Positions 33,654 to 41,491 of a stretch of DNA of 64,000 bases are shown in pieces. The DNA comes from Roseivirga echinicomitans (lineage in GTDB: Bacteria > Bacteroidota > Bacteroidia > Cytophagales > Cyclobacteriaceae): assembly GCF_001592935.1 (NCBI RefSeq), contig NZ_LRDB01000007.1, positions 24,859-88,858 on the forward strand, read 5' to 3'. The notes beneath the pieces are model-generated. The model did not search any database. It was not told the DNA's origin and was given only the letters and a program-made list of their open reading frames with translations. Position 1 is the stretch's first letter. Each line of letters begins with the position of its first letter. A program made the translations under genes and the position numbers.

Positions 33654-36600
33654 CTAATCTTTGGTATCCATTAAAACTTTCACAAACTCACCTACAACTC
33701 TCATTTCTGCAGCGTTTTCTGCAGTGATGATTATGTTTTGGTACGAGCTGTCAAATGAGTTTGGTCTTAACACAACTGAAGTGTGACCCCATGATTCTTC
33801 TGAAACAGACTTTTCACTTGAGTAGGTTTTGATGGTAAAAGCAGAGTTGAAATCTGGATCCTGAATATCAATGTTTTCTACCAACACAATTTTACCATTT
33901 CTGCTACCACCAGTGTATGGTTTGAACAAGCAAATAGAACCGTGCGGGATGACTCTATTCATTGATTCACCAATGATTTTACAAGCGAAATAATCGTTGC
34001 TTGAACTGTTTTCTGGACCTTCAATGAGAGTAAAATCCTTCTCTGATTGTAATTCGCTAAATGTGCCTGCAGCAGCATAAAAGTCATACAATGGAATTGG
34101 GTTTCTCAGTTCTTCTTCAAAACTCAAAGATTGCTGAATCGGAATGACTTTGGCTGTTTTTGCTGGCTTAACAGTCTTGATCGCTGACTTCTCATGTAAA
34201 TAATTGAACATGATAGATGTCACAGGATTAGCTAAGTTGAATCGAATTTTCACCACCGAAAGCTGCTTCCCTTTGTCGTTAGGCATGGTGGTTTGCTCCA
34301 CTTTATTCAATTCAGGACTTACCTCGCCCATGTAGTAGAAATCCATTCCTTCATCATTATTCTTTTTAATAAACAACGGAAGGCGAATAGGGCCCTTTTG
34401 ACCTAAAATAGATTGAACATCATTGCTGCTCAACGACCTGTTGGACTTCGACATCCAATCAAATTCTTTATTGTTTACAAACTCATCTTCATACTTTGTC
34501 GATTCCGAAATATGCTCTTCTTTGTGATAGTTCACAAAAATTGGACAATGTTCATTATCAGGACTTACGAGATATCCTCCTACGTTCTGGGCAACGGGAT
34601 TTTCCGCCACATTCAATATTCTGAACACATCTTTCCGCGAATACTTTCTGTAAAGCACAAATCCATTTTGCCATTTGTCTGCGTCAAACAATCTGTTAAA
34701 CTCGTAAATTGAGTAAGCTGCTGAATCGACCAGAAAGCGCTTGAATTCAGTTTGGTTTAAGTGCGCAGAAAACGCGTTCGAAAAGACAAAATTTCCGTTT
34801 ACAATGCTTAGAATATCTAAGTCATAGATCTCTTTAGCAGGGAGCATTTTGCCGTCTTTCTTTTCGCGAACAAACTCAAAATTCAAGTTAGAAACGCAAG
34901 ATTTTATGGTCTCTTCAGAAATGGAATATCCATGATTTTTAAGCACTTGTTCTTTCAATTCTTTCACGGAAAGCTTACTTGATTCGATCAGTGTTTTGAG
35001 GATTAGACTTTCTTCAAGTCGTTTTGAGTTGTTTATTTCTTTAGCAAACAACTCCAGTAATTTCATCTGTTGTTTTGATAATGCTATGTTTTCTGCTTTC
35101 TCAACTTTTACGATAAAGTTGTAATAGGAATTAGCGTAATCCACGAATAAGAAAGGATCGCGAGAACCATGCTCAATAAAATCCATCATCATTGGAGTTC
35201 TACCCAGCTTGAATTTCAAAAGGTTGTAATCCTTTTTCAAGTCAGCATACAACTGCATGTTAGCAGTGTCAATGGATTGGAAGATTCTCTCTTTGGTGAT
35301 TTCATCAAAATTGATGGTAGAAGCTCCCGGAATCATTCTGCTGCCTTCCGTTATCAATTTCCTCAAAGAGTCTTTGTTGTAAGATGTATCGCCATACAAT
35401 GCGATAGGAATGAGGTAATTGTTTTCATAGTTTCCGATGAAATCAATAACCGTCAAGTACCCTTTCCCATCCACTTTTCTTAATCCTCTACCCAATTGTT
35501 GAATGAATATAATCGCTGAATCTGTTGGGCGAAGCATGATGATCTGATTGATTTTTGGAATATCAATCCCTTCATTGAAAATGTCTACAGTGAAGATGTA
35601 ATCGAGTTTTGCGCTCAGATTATCGGTCTCTATTTTTTCAATCGCTCTGGCTCTTTCTTCTTCAGAACTATCGCCTGTCAAGGCAATCGTTTTAAATCCT
35701 TTTGAATTGAATAATTCGGATAATTCAACGGCTTCGTTCTTTCTGGAGCAGAAGATCAAACCTCTTGTAATTCCATTATCGCTGCCATAGAATTTGACTT
35801 GCTCAATAATGCGTTCAACGCGTTCACTCGAAACTAAATATCTAAAATCCGATTTTCTATCGACTTCGGTGTCGTCAATTGATAAATCAGTAATGCCATA
35901 ATAATGAAACGAACTAAGCATTTCCTCTTCCATTGCTCTGTTTAATCGGATTTCATAAGCAATGTTATGGTCGAAGAGTTGAAATATGTCATTGCCATCA
36001 GTTCGCTCAGGTGTGGCGGTCATTCCGAGTAGAAATTTTGGTTCAAAGTGCTCAATCAAACGCAAATATGAATCAGCTCCAGACCGATGCGTTTCATCAA
36101 TTATGATGTAATCAAAATGATCTTTCTTGAAGTTGTCTAAGTGGTTTGCTTTTGAAATGGTTTGAATAGTGGAAAACACAAAGTCACAATCCAAATTTTG
36201 CTCACTTCCAGAATACAAACCCATGGTTTTATCGTTCCCAAAAACACTTTTAAATGTGTTTAGTGAGTCTTTCGCAATGGTCAACCGATGAACTACGAAA
36301 AGCAATTTTTTCGAGTTAAAAGCTTTCGCATCGAATGCTGATAAATAGGTTTTTCCAGTTCCTGTTGCCGAAATGATGAGCGCTTTGTTTTTTCCCTCAG
36401 CCCGCAAGTTTTTAAGATTTTCCAATGCTTCTTTTTGCATTGAATTCGGGGTGATCTGCGCTTGAGTTTCAGTTAAGCTTTCAAGCTTGTTTTTTCGATT
36501 TAGAAGAAATTGACTCTGATAGATTTTTTCATAAGTCAAAATATATTCTGCCGTTACATTCTCTCCTTTTTTAAAATCAGATCGAAATTCATTCAGTATT

Positions 36601-37103
36601 TTTTCAACGAGACCACTTTCATCTAACGCGGATACTTTAATATTCCACTCCTTGTTTGTGGACAAGGCATTTGCAGTTAAATTACTACTGCCAACAATTA
36701 GGTTATAGTGTTCCTTACTTTTAAAGATGTATCCTTTGGTATGAGCGTTTCCTGTTGTAGCAATTCTTAGGTCTATATTTGTAAACTGGACTAACCTTTT
36801 TAGAGCTTCGGGTTGGGTGAAGTTCAAGTACTGAGAAACTAATATCTCGCCTTTTATCCCTCGATCTTCTAATTCCTTCAATTTGTTGATTATCGTAGCA
36901 ACTCCACTTGTAGTTACAAATGCTACGGATATAAAAAACTGATTACAATTTTCAAGCTCATGAAGAATAGTTGAAAGCACCTTTTTCGGTGGATTCTTTT
37001 GGTTCACGAGTAACTCTGGTTGGTAATCGAGATTAGATAAAATGGACTTGTCTACATACCCAGTCTGTAAACTCTTATTGAAACTTAGAATCATGTCATC
37101 CAT
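33654..37103 (-). CDS. PLD nuclease - SF2 helicase - S24 (LexA/UmuD-like) fusion, candidate defence protein
   Basis: I start at the ATG at 37103 (MDDMILSF), giving 1149 residues. It overlaps the Nudix stop by 8 bases; a TTG three codons upstream is less likely. Order of domains: (1) residues ~40-160, PLD/HKD-type domain with HTKGYIF (H121, K123) and IVGSSNLTANAL. (2) ~215-560, superfamily 2 helicase with Walker A SATGTGKT, DEAH-box variant IIIDETHR, motif III GMTATPERTD and motif VI QQLGRGLRK. (3) ~590-985, a long DUF3427-like middle. (4) ~995-1149, an S24/LexA-UmuD-like module with IGESM (Ser1047) and FTIKTY (Lys1092). An Ala1012-Gly1013 pair lies 35 residues before the serine. This suggests a nuclease-helicase that cleaves itself or is switched by DNA damage. 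It forms a two-gene unit with the Nudix protein. PLD-helicase proteins of this kind are linked to phage defence and DNA repair; the assignment here is inferred. Confidence 0.87.
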   Translation of the reverse strand: MDDMILSFNKSLQTGYVDKSILSNLDYQPELLVNQKNPPKKVLSTILHELENCNQFFISVAFVTTSGVATIINKLKELEDRGIKGEILVSQYLNFTQPEALKRLVQFTNIDLRIATTGNAHTKGYIFKSKEHYNLIVGSSNLTANALSTNKEWNIKVSALDESGLVEKILNEFRSDFKKGENVTAEYILTYEKIYQSQFLLNRKNKLESLTETQAQITPNSMQKEALENLKNLRAEGKNKALIISATGTGKTYLSAFDAKAFNSKKLLFVVHRLTIAKDSLNTFKSVFGNDKTMGLYSGSEQNLDCDFVFSTIQTISKANHLDNFKKDHFDYIIIDETHRSGADSYLRLIEHFEPKFLLGMTATPERTDGNDIFQLFDHNIAYEIRLNRAMEEEMLSSFHYYGITDLSIDDTEVDRKSDFRYLVSSERVERIIEQVKFYGSDNGITRGLIFCSRKNEAVELSELFNSKGFKTIALTGDSSEEERARAIEKIETDNLSAKLDYIFTVDIFNEGIDIPKINQIIMLRPTDSAIIFIQQLGRGLRKVDGKGYLTVIDFIGNYENNYLIPIALYGDTSYNKDSLRKLITEGSRMIPGASTINFDEITKERIFQSIDTANMQLYADLKKDYNLLKFKLGRTPMMMDFIEHGSRDPFLFVDYANSYYNFIVKVEKAENIALSKQQMKLLELFAKEINNSKRLEESLILKTLIESSKLSVKELKEQVLKNHGYSISEETIKSCVSNLNFEFVREKKDGKMLPAKEIYDLDILSIVNGNFVFSNAFSAHLNQTEFKRFLVDSAAYSIYEFNRLFDADKWQNGFVLYRKYSRKDVFRILNVAENPVAQNVGGYLVSPDNEHCPIFVNYHKEEHISESTKYEDEFVNNKEFDWMSKSNRSLSSNDVQSILGQKGPIRLPLFIKKNNDEGMDFYYMGEVSPELNKVEQTTMPNDKGKQLSVVKIRFNLANPVTSIMFNYLHEKSAIKTVKPAKTAKVIPIQQSLSFEEELRNPIPLYDFYAAAGTFSELQSEKDFTLIEGPENSSSNDYFACKIIGESMNRVIPHGSICLFKPYTGGSRNGKIVLVENIDIQDPDFNSAFTIKTYSSEKSVSEESWGHTSVVLRPNSFDSSYQNIIITAENAAEMRVVGEFVKVLMDTKD

Positions 37104-37491
37104 TAGAAACAAGTTTATCGACTATTGGAATATCGGCAGCAGCCCAATCTAGTACTGTAAGTTCGTTAATCGTTAGCCATTTTTGATCAATGTGTTCATG
37201 AAGGGTGAGTTCTTTCGATTCAACTTCACACGTAAAACTGTGCATCGTTAATTCGAAATCTGGGTATTGATGTACAACCGTTAGGTAAAAGGATTTGATT
37301 TTTGTTGAAAGGTTCAGTTCTTCCAATAGTTCGCGGTGCAAAGCTTCTTCTTTGGTTTCGCCTTCTTCAATTTTCCCTCCGGGAAATTCAAATTTCTCTG
37401 AAATGTAATTGAATTTGTTTTTTGGTCTCTGAACACATAGAACCTGATCTTGACAAAATATCACACCTGCAACAACTTCAACCTTTTTCAT
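37096..37491 (-). CDS. Nudix hydrolase (MutT-like) coupled to the helicase
   Basis: A 131-residue MutT/(d)NTP pyrophosphohydrolase-type protein. The Nudix box runs from GGKIEEGETKEEALHR to ELLEELNL (residues ~38-61) and matches GX5EX7REUXEEXGU with Leu in place of the second Gly near the end. It would hydrolyse an oxidised, modified or signalling nucleotide. Its stop overlaps the start of the large helicase by 8 bases, so both are made together. In this setting it may clear or make a nucleotide signal, or sanitise nucleotides after DNA attack. A 36-base repeat with inverted arms lies 20 bases upstream. Confidence 0.9.
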   Translation of the reverse strand: MKKVEVVAGVIFCQDQVLCVQRPKNKFNYISEKFEFPGGKIEEGETKEEALHRELLEELNLSTKIKSFYLTVVHQYPDFELTMHSFTCEVESKELTLHEHIDQKWLTINELTVLDWAAADIPIVDKLVSNG

Positions 37492-37511
37492 TAATGGCTT
37501 CTATTTTTCAC

Positions 37512-37548
37512 TCAATCTAATAGTTTTTAATTTGATTGAGCGCACCTA
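37512..37548. promoter_or_regulatory. Inverted-arm motif upstream of the Nudix-helicase operon (copy 1)
   Basis: The sequence TCAATCTAATAG, five T, AATTTGATTGA and then GCGCACCTA is shared with 39875-39910 upstream of the M13 peptidase. It carries the arms CTCAATC and GATTGAG (37511-37540). It is located 20 bases before the Nudix start on the minus strand, where an operator or promoter-proximal site would lie. Whether it is regulatory or a repeat fragment cannot be decided by eye. Confidence 0.5.
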
Positions 37549-37622
37549 TAATATAATTGGATATGGATTTTAATAGATTTTCTAAAATTGGGCGGTGATT
37601 ATGTTAGGAGGGAGATAATAAA

Positions 37623-37653
37623 GAAGGCCATGAATTATTCATCCATGGCCTTC
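37623..37653 (-). terminator. Hairpin upstream of the Nudix gene
   Basis: GAAGGCCATG (37623-37632) and CATGGCCTTC (37644-37653) are perfect 10-base arms with an 11-base loop, followed on the minus strand by TTTATTAT. With the hairpins at 37669 and 37717 it isolates the Nudix operon from read-through of the peptidase gene. Confidence 0.7.
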
Positions 37654-37668
37654 AACTAGTTTCTGCCT

Positions 37669-37690
37669 TTGTTGGTGACAACACCAACAA
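37669..37690. repeat. R7: solo RAYT-associated hairpin
   Basis: Arms TTGTTGGTG and CACCAACAA, here with an ACAA loop. Flanks GCCT and GGGC extend the pairing to about 13 bases with one mismatch. No adjoining left- or right-end body sequence is recognised. Together with R6 it brackets the helicase-Nudix cassette. Confidence 0.85.
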
Positions 37691-37716
37691 GGGCATCTTA
37701 TGAGGTCTTTAAAAGT

Positions 37717-37751
37717 TAGAGGGCCGTAAGCTTATTGCTCACGGCCCTCTA
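37717..37751 (-). terminator. Terminator of the M13 peptidase gene
   Basis: TAGAGGGCCGT (37717-37727) and ACGGCCCTCTA (37741-37751) are perfect 11-base arms around a 13-base loop, 47 bases past the peptidase stop. On the minus strand ACTTTTAAAG follows. G/C-rich stem, short T-run. Confidence 0.8.
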
Positions 37752-37798
37752 CTCGATTAGCCTATTCTTTTAGTGCTGAGCACTCGGTCACTCAGTTT

Positions 37799-39811
37799 TT
37801 ACCAAATCTTGATTCTTTCTTCTACAGATTTGTAATTGGCATCACCCGGCTGAACATCAAATGCTTCGTAAAAAGGAGTGAAGTTCATTAAAGGACCGTT
37901 TACACGCCACATTGGTGGTGAATGGGAATTCGTTTTCACATAGTTGCGTAAATACTCGTCTCGGGTTTTTACACGCCAAATACGGGCAATGGACATAAAG
38001 AAACGTTGGTCGGGCGTATATCCGCCAATCTTTACTGTGTCTTGTCCTTGCTTGGTTAACTTAAAGGCTTCATAAGCAATGGAGATCCCGCCATTATCTG
38101 CTGTATTTTCCCCAACAGATGATTCGCCTATTAAATGCAAACTGTCCAAAACAGTATAAGAGCTGTATCGATCAATGATCTGCTGCGTTTTTGCTTGGAA
38201 TTTTTTGTAGTCTTCATCCGTCCACCAGTTTTTTACATTTCCATCTTTATCAAACTGAGCACCTTGATCGTCAAAGGCATGGGTCAATTCGTGGCCGATC
38301 ACCATTCCAATACCACCATAATTAATGGCGTCATCGGCTTGTAAATCGAAGTAAGGAAATTGTAGAATTCCTGCTGGAAACACAATCTCATTCTGAGAAG
38401 GGTTGTAGTAGGCGGTTACTGTAGATGGCGTTGTGCCCCATTCAAATTTGTTAGGGGCTTTGTTCAACTTATCTAAACCATACTGATAATCGTTTTTTCT
38501 TAACGCCACTACATTTTCAAAGTACTTATCCTTATCTATGTTTACATTTCCGTAGTCTCTCCAAACATCTGGGTAGCCTACCTTCTTGGTAATCGCGTAT
38601 AATTTCTCCTTTGCTTGAACCTTTGTGACATCACTCATCCAGTCCAGTTGATTGATTCTAGTTTCAAAGGCTTTTTGCAGATTGTTGACCAAATCGGCCA
38701 CCCTAGTTTTCGCCTCTTCATTGAAATATCGTGCTACGTATAATTGCCCCAGCGCAAAACCGAGCTGTCTGTCCACCTTATTTACCATGATTTGAGCACG
38801 CGGCTGTTTCACGGCTTGCCCAGAGATGATTTTTGAGTATTCGAAGGCAGCCGTTTCAAAAGGCTCACTTAAGATTTCGGCATAATTGGTCAATACATTG
38901 GCTTTTAAATAGGTCTTCCAATCGGCTAAAGGAACGGAAGGAAGCATAGTATTCAGTTTCGCATAGTAGGCAGGTTGACCCACATCGACAGAATCGGCTT
39001 CTGCCCCTAAATCACTTAACAATTTGGACCAGCCAATATTGGGTTGATTTTTATTAAGATTGGCTACGGCCAGTTTGTTGTAATTGGCTTTGACATCTCT
39101 ACGTTCGATACGCGTTTTATGCGCTTCCGCCAATTGTTTTTCAATGCCATAGGCAGCTGCAGTACTTTGAGCTGCATTCTCATTTCCTATTAATTCAAAC
39201 AACTTGGTCAAGTACGTTTGATAGGCCTTTTGGATTTCAAGAGTAGATTCATCTGTTTTAAAATAATAATCACGATCGGGCAAGCCAAGACCAGTTTGAC
39301 CAAAGTGCAACATGTTGACGCTGCTGTTTTGATCGTCTGGAGAAACCCCCATACTGATCAATGAACCATTTCCTGACTTGAACTCATTGGCCACAAATTG
39401 CATCATTGCTGGAATAGAGTTGATGGCGTTGATTTGATCCAACAAAGGCCGAATGGGTTCAAAACCACGTTCGTTGATCAGCGCGGTATTCATTCCTGAA
39501 TTGTAAAAGTCGCCTACCATTTGATCAGCGCTGCCTTTTTCATGGGTTCCACTGGAAACTTCTACCAAAATGTTTTCTAAAAGTACCTTCTGAGGAATAT
39601 TTAAGAAGCTATAAGAACCAACGCCTGATTGGTCGTCTGCGATTACTGCGTTATCGTACCAGGTTTTGTTTACGTGGAGGAAAAAATTGTCTCCCGGTTT
39701 TATGCTTTCATCGATCCCATCGAAATCGAATTTATTGGCCTCTGCCACTTTTTCCTTGTCGCAGGAAACAAAGGTAAACAGGGCTAACGTGAAGTAAATT
39801 AGTTTTTTCAT
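37799..39811 (-). CDS. M13 family (neprilysin-like) metallopeptidase lipoprotein
   Basis: I start at ATG 39811, where MKKLIYFTLALFTFVSC gives a lipoprotein signal (Cys17); the open frame reaches 17 codons further without a sensible start. 670 residues, standard for M13. The zinc site is HELTH at 507-511 with the third ligand Glu568 in GENTADNGG, and the C-terminal substrate region RVNGPLMNFTPFYEAFDVQPGD is typical. It is predicted to be a periplasmic or outer-membrane endopeptidase that cleaves small peptides. It stands alone between repeats R7 and R8, with strong terminators downstream. Confidence 0.93.
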   Translation of the reverse strand: MKKLIYFTLALFTFVSCDKEKVAEANKFDFDGIDESIKPGDNFFLHVNKTWYDNAVIADDQSGVGSYSFLNIPQKVLLENILVEVSSGTHEKGSADQMVGDFYNSGMNTALINERGFEPIRPLLDQINAINSIPAMMQFVANEFKSGNGSLISMGVSPDDQNSSVNMLHFGQTGLGLPDRDYYFKTDESTLEIQKAYQTYLTKLFELIGNENAAQSTAAAYGIEKQLAEAHKTRIERRDVKANYNKLAVANLNKNQPNIGWSKLLSDLGAEADSVDVGQPAYYAKLNTMLPSVPLADWKTYLKANVLTNYAEILSEPFETAAFEYSKIISGQAVKQPRAQIMVNKVDRQLGFALGQLYVARYFNEEAKTRVADLVNNLQKAFETRINQLDWMSDVTKVQAKEKLYAITKKVGYPDVWRDYGNVNIDKDKYFENVVALRKNDYQYGLDKLNKAPNKFEWGTTPSTVTAYYNPSQNEIVFPAGILQFPYFDLQADDAINYGGIGMVIGHELTHAFDDQGAQFDKDGNVKNWWTDEDYKKFQAKTQQIIDRYSSYTVLDSLHLIGESSVGENTADNGGISIAYEAFKLTKQGQDTVKIGGYTPDQRFFMSIARIWRVKTRDEYLRNYVKTNSHSPPMWRVNGPLMNFTPFYEAFDVQPGDANYKSVEERIKIW

Positions 39812-39874
39812 AAGTCTATTGTGGTTTCTAATGAGGCTAAACACCATAGCGTTTACCCTCATTTAATTGATCAT

Positions 39875-39910
39875 TCAATCTAATCGTTTTAATTTGATTG
39901 GAAGAACCTA
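39875..39910. promoter_or_regulatory. Inverted-arm motif upstream of the M13 peptidase (copy 2)
   Basis: TCAATCTAATCG, four T, AATTTGATTGG and then AAGAACCTA matches the motif at 37512-37548 at about 30 of 36 positions, in the same orientation, 63 bases upstream of the peptidase start. Two genes that share it may share a regulator; alternatively the two copies are footprints of a duplication. Confidence 0.45.
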
Positions 39911-39948
39911 CTGTGTAAATGAGAGATGTGGTGTCTGCACCTCTGCCT

Positions 39949-40578
39949 TTGTTGGTGTTGTCACCAACAAAATGTCATAGCTATTCGCCAACCGAAAAGC
40001 TATTCAAAAAGCTCCATATAGTGTTTCAGGAATTTGAATTCGCTGTTGTCTTCCTCATAGAATGCGGCTGATGAATAATGATACTGGACAAAGTCATCAG
40101 CTAACATCCATTTACCCTTCACCGGATTTGCATGAATATAGTCTAACTTCTGCTCAATTGTCTTCCGGCTCAACAAGTCAATAGACAAGGGGTTTCGCTG
40201 CCAGATCTGATATTTTCGATCTTTGAGATTAACCTCAAATTGTGGGAGTAAATCGCTGTTGGTATCTTGAAGCCCAAAGCGAATCTGTTGGCTGGTATAT
40301 TTGAGAAAATCTCTTTGTACATCTTCCCTTTTATGATTTTCATTGATCTGCCAAATCAAATGGATATGATTGGGCATGATGACGAGCCCATAAACCTTAC
40401 ATCGATTGTTGATGGTTAGAAAGCTGAGCGAATCTATAATGATTTGCTTGTAACGGTCATTGTGCAACACGGGTATCCATTTAAGGACAGTGGTCGTGAA
40501 GAATTGCAAACATGAGATAATTTTACAAATCCCTAAAGAATAAACTAAAAGGAGGCTTGTTGGTGACAACACCAACAA
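39949..40578. mobile_element. R8: full-length RAYT element
   Basis: A 630-base element bounded by inverted hairpins at 39949-39970 and 40557-40578 and carrying one transposase gene on the minus strand. Outer flanks are GCC on the left and GGGC on the right, so each hairpin is preceded on its outer side by GCC, a candidate guide sequence. Left-end (TGTCATAG, CGCCAACCGAAAAGC) and right-end (AGAATAAACTAAAAGGAGGC) segments recur in R1, R2, R4, R5, R6 and R9. It is the only copy with an apparently intact gene and so the likely mobiliser of the family. Confidence 0.85.
40000..40509 (-). CDS. REP-associated tyrosine transposase (RAYT, IS200/Y1 family)
   Basis: A Y1/HUH single-strand transposase. 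Visible are FFTTTVLKW at the start, the HUH motif in IMPNHIHLIWQI, the helical DVQRDFLKYTSQQI and YQIWQRNPLSIDL, and the family ending LDYIHANPVKGKWM. A tyrosine in the second helical region should be the nucleophile. No ATG begins the frame. TTG at 40509 gives ~169 residues, close to family size. The frame also continues to a TTG inside the right hairpin (40578), which would give 192 residues. Stop TAG at 40000. RAYTs move REP/REPIN sequences, and matching hairpins flank this gene. Activity of the copy is unproven. Confidence 0.85.
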   Translation of the reverse strand: MQFFTTTVLKWIPVLHNDRYKQIIIDSLSFLTINNRCKVYGLVIMPNHIHLIWQINENHKREDVQRDFLKYTSQQIRFGLQDTNSDLLPQFEVNLKDRKYQIWQRNPLSIDLLSRKTIEQKLDYIHANPVKGKWMLADDFVQYHYSSAAFYEEDNSEFKFLKHYMELFE

Positions 40579-40631
40579 GGGCGAACATTCTCGGTCAGCC
40601 TCTTGTCATCAACAAGGTCCAAGCTGGGAAG

Positions 40632-41159
40632 TTATGATTGAGTTTTGCTTATTATTTCTTCCATGCGCTGAGCGGTTTCAATGCCATGAATAGGCAAACC
40701 TTCAGGGCTTAGCAAACCAATTTGGACGAGCACACTTGCTTGATCCCAATAGATATGTTCATGAGTAACTTTTCCGTCTTCAAACCCAACGATTACCACC
40801 AAAGGGATTTCAACACGCTTTCCAGTAGGGGGGATGTTGGGTAGCATCCACCCGACTTCAGTAGTATGTGTGAACTTGAAAATTATTTCATCGACCAATT
40901 GATTTTGGTCAATTGTCTGAGATACAGGAACCATTTCAAGGTCTGGTGGAAAGAACTTATCAAACGGAATGAGACTGCTGTAAAAACTCTTTACGCCTTC
41001 ATAGCCGATCCCGCCTATTAAAGTAGGTATATTATTCAGATGAGGGTTGGGTGTCATTGTGGAAAGTGTAGTATCTAAATCACCTTCTATTTCAGCATTA
41101 ATATGGGCCTGAAACTGCTTTGTAATTTCAATTTGCTCAAGTGTAAGTTCTTTTTTCAT
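40632..41159 (-). CDS. SnoaL/NTF2-like family protein
   Basis: I choose ATG 41159 (MKKELTLEQIEI), giving 175 residues; the upstream open frame is AT-rich and unlike a protein. The fold features are ITKQFQAHINAEIEGDLDTTLSTMTPNPHL at the start (helix then cleft), GGIGYEGVKSFYSSL near 50 and the beta-rich TGKRVEIPLVVIVGFEDGKVTHEHIYWDQASVLVQIGLL region split over residues 110-150. This resembles SnoaL-like polyketide cyclases and NTF2-like hydrolases. There is no signal peptide. The role is unknown. Downstream lies the right end of R8. Confidence 0.78.
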   Translation of the reverse strand: MKKELTLEQIEITKQFQAHINAEIEGDLDTTLSTMTPNPHLNNIPTLIGGIGYEGVKSFYSSLIPFDKFFPPDLEMVPVSQTIDQNQLVDEIIFKFTHTTEVGWMLPNIPPTGKRVEIPLVVIVGFEDGKVTHEHIYWDQASVLVQIGLLSPEGLPIHGIETAQRMEEIISKTQS

Positions 41160-41491
41160 TTTTTCCGATTTCTTTTTCTGGATCAAGTTAGTCAGCTTGA
41201 TAGAGTTTAAAGCACATAGCAATAAGTGTTTTAGAAGATTTTCTAAAACAGCCCATGGTGTGAAGTAATTGGAAAAAAAGTACTGGTGAGGAAAATAGTG
41301 GGCAGAGGCTTTTGAAATGTACTTTGATAAGGTTAAGTGTGGAAGCATAACTATCGACCGTACTTAAGCTATGGCGTTAAACCTTAACTATTTCAAGAAA
41401 ATGCGCAATGCTCATTATCATAAATTTAACAATAATATACCATAGACTAAATAGTGGATTAGGCTATGTTGCATTTAACCAATTGTCAGAA
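41160..41491. other. Gene-free spacer with a perfect inverted repeat
   Basis: 332 bases between the SnoaL-like gene and the PhyH stop. GTTTTAGAA (41228-41236) and TTCTAAAAC (41241-41249) are perfect 9-base arms with a 4-base loop, 69 bases upstream of the SnoaL start, and may be an operator. 41273-41307 (AAAGTACTGGTGAGGAAAAT region) recurs at 42763-42798 directly outside R9. No other gene is credible. Confidence 0.5.
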
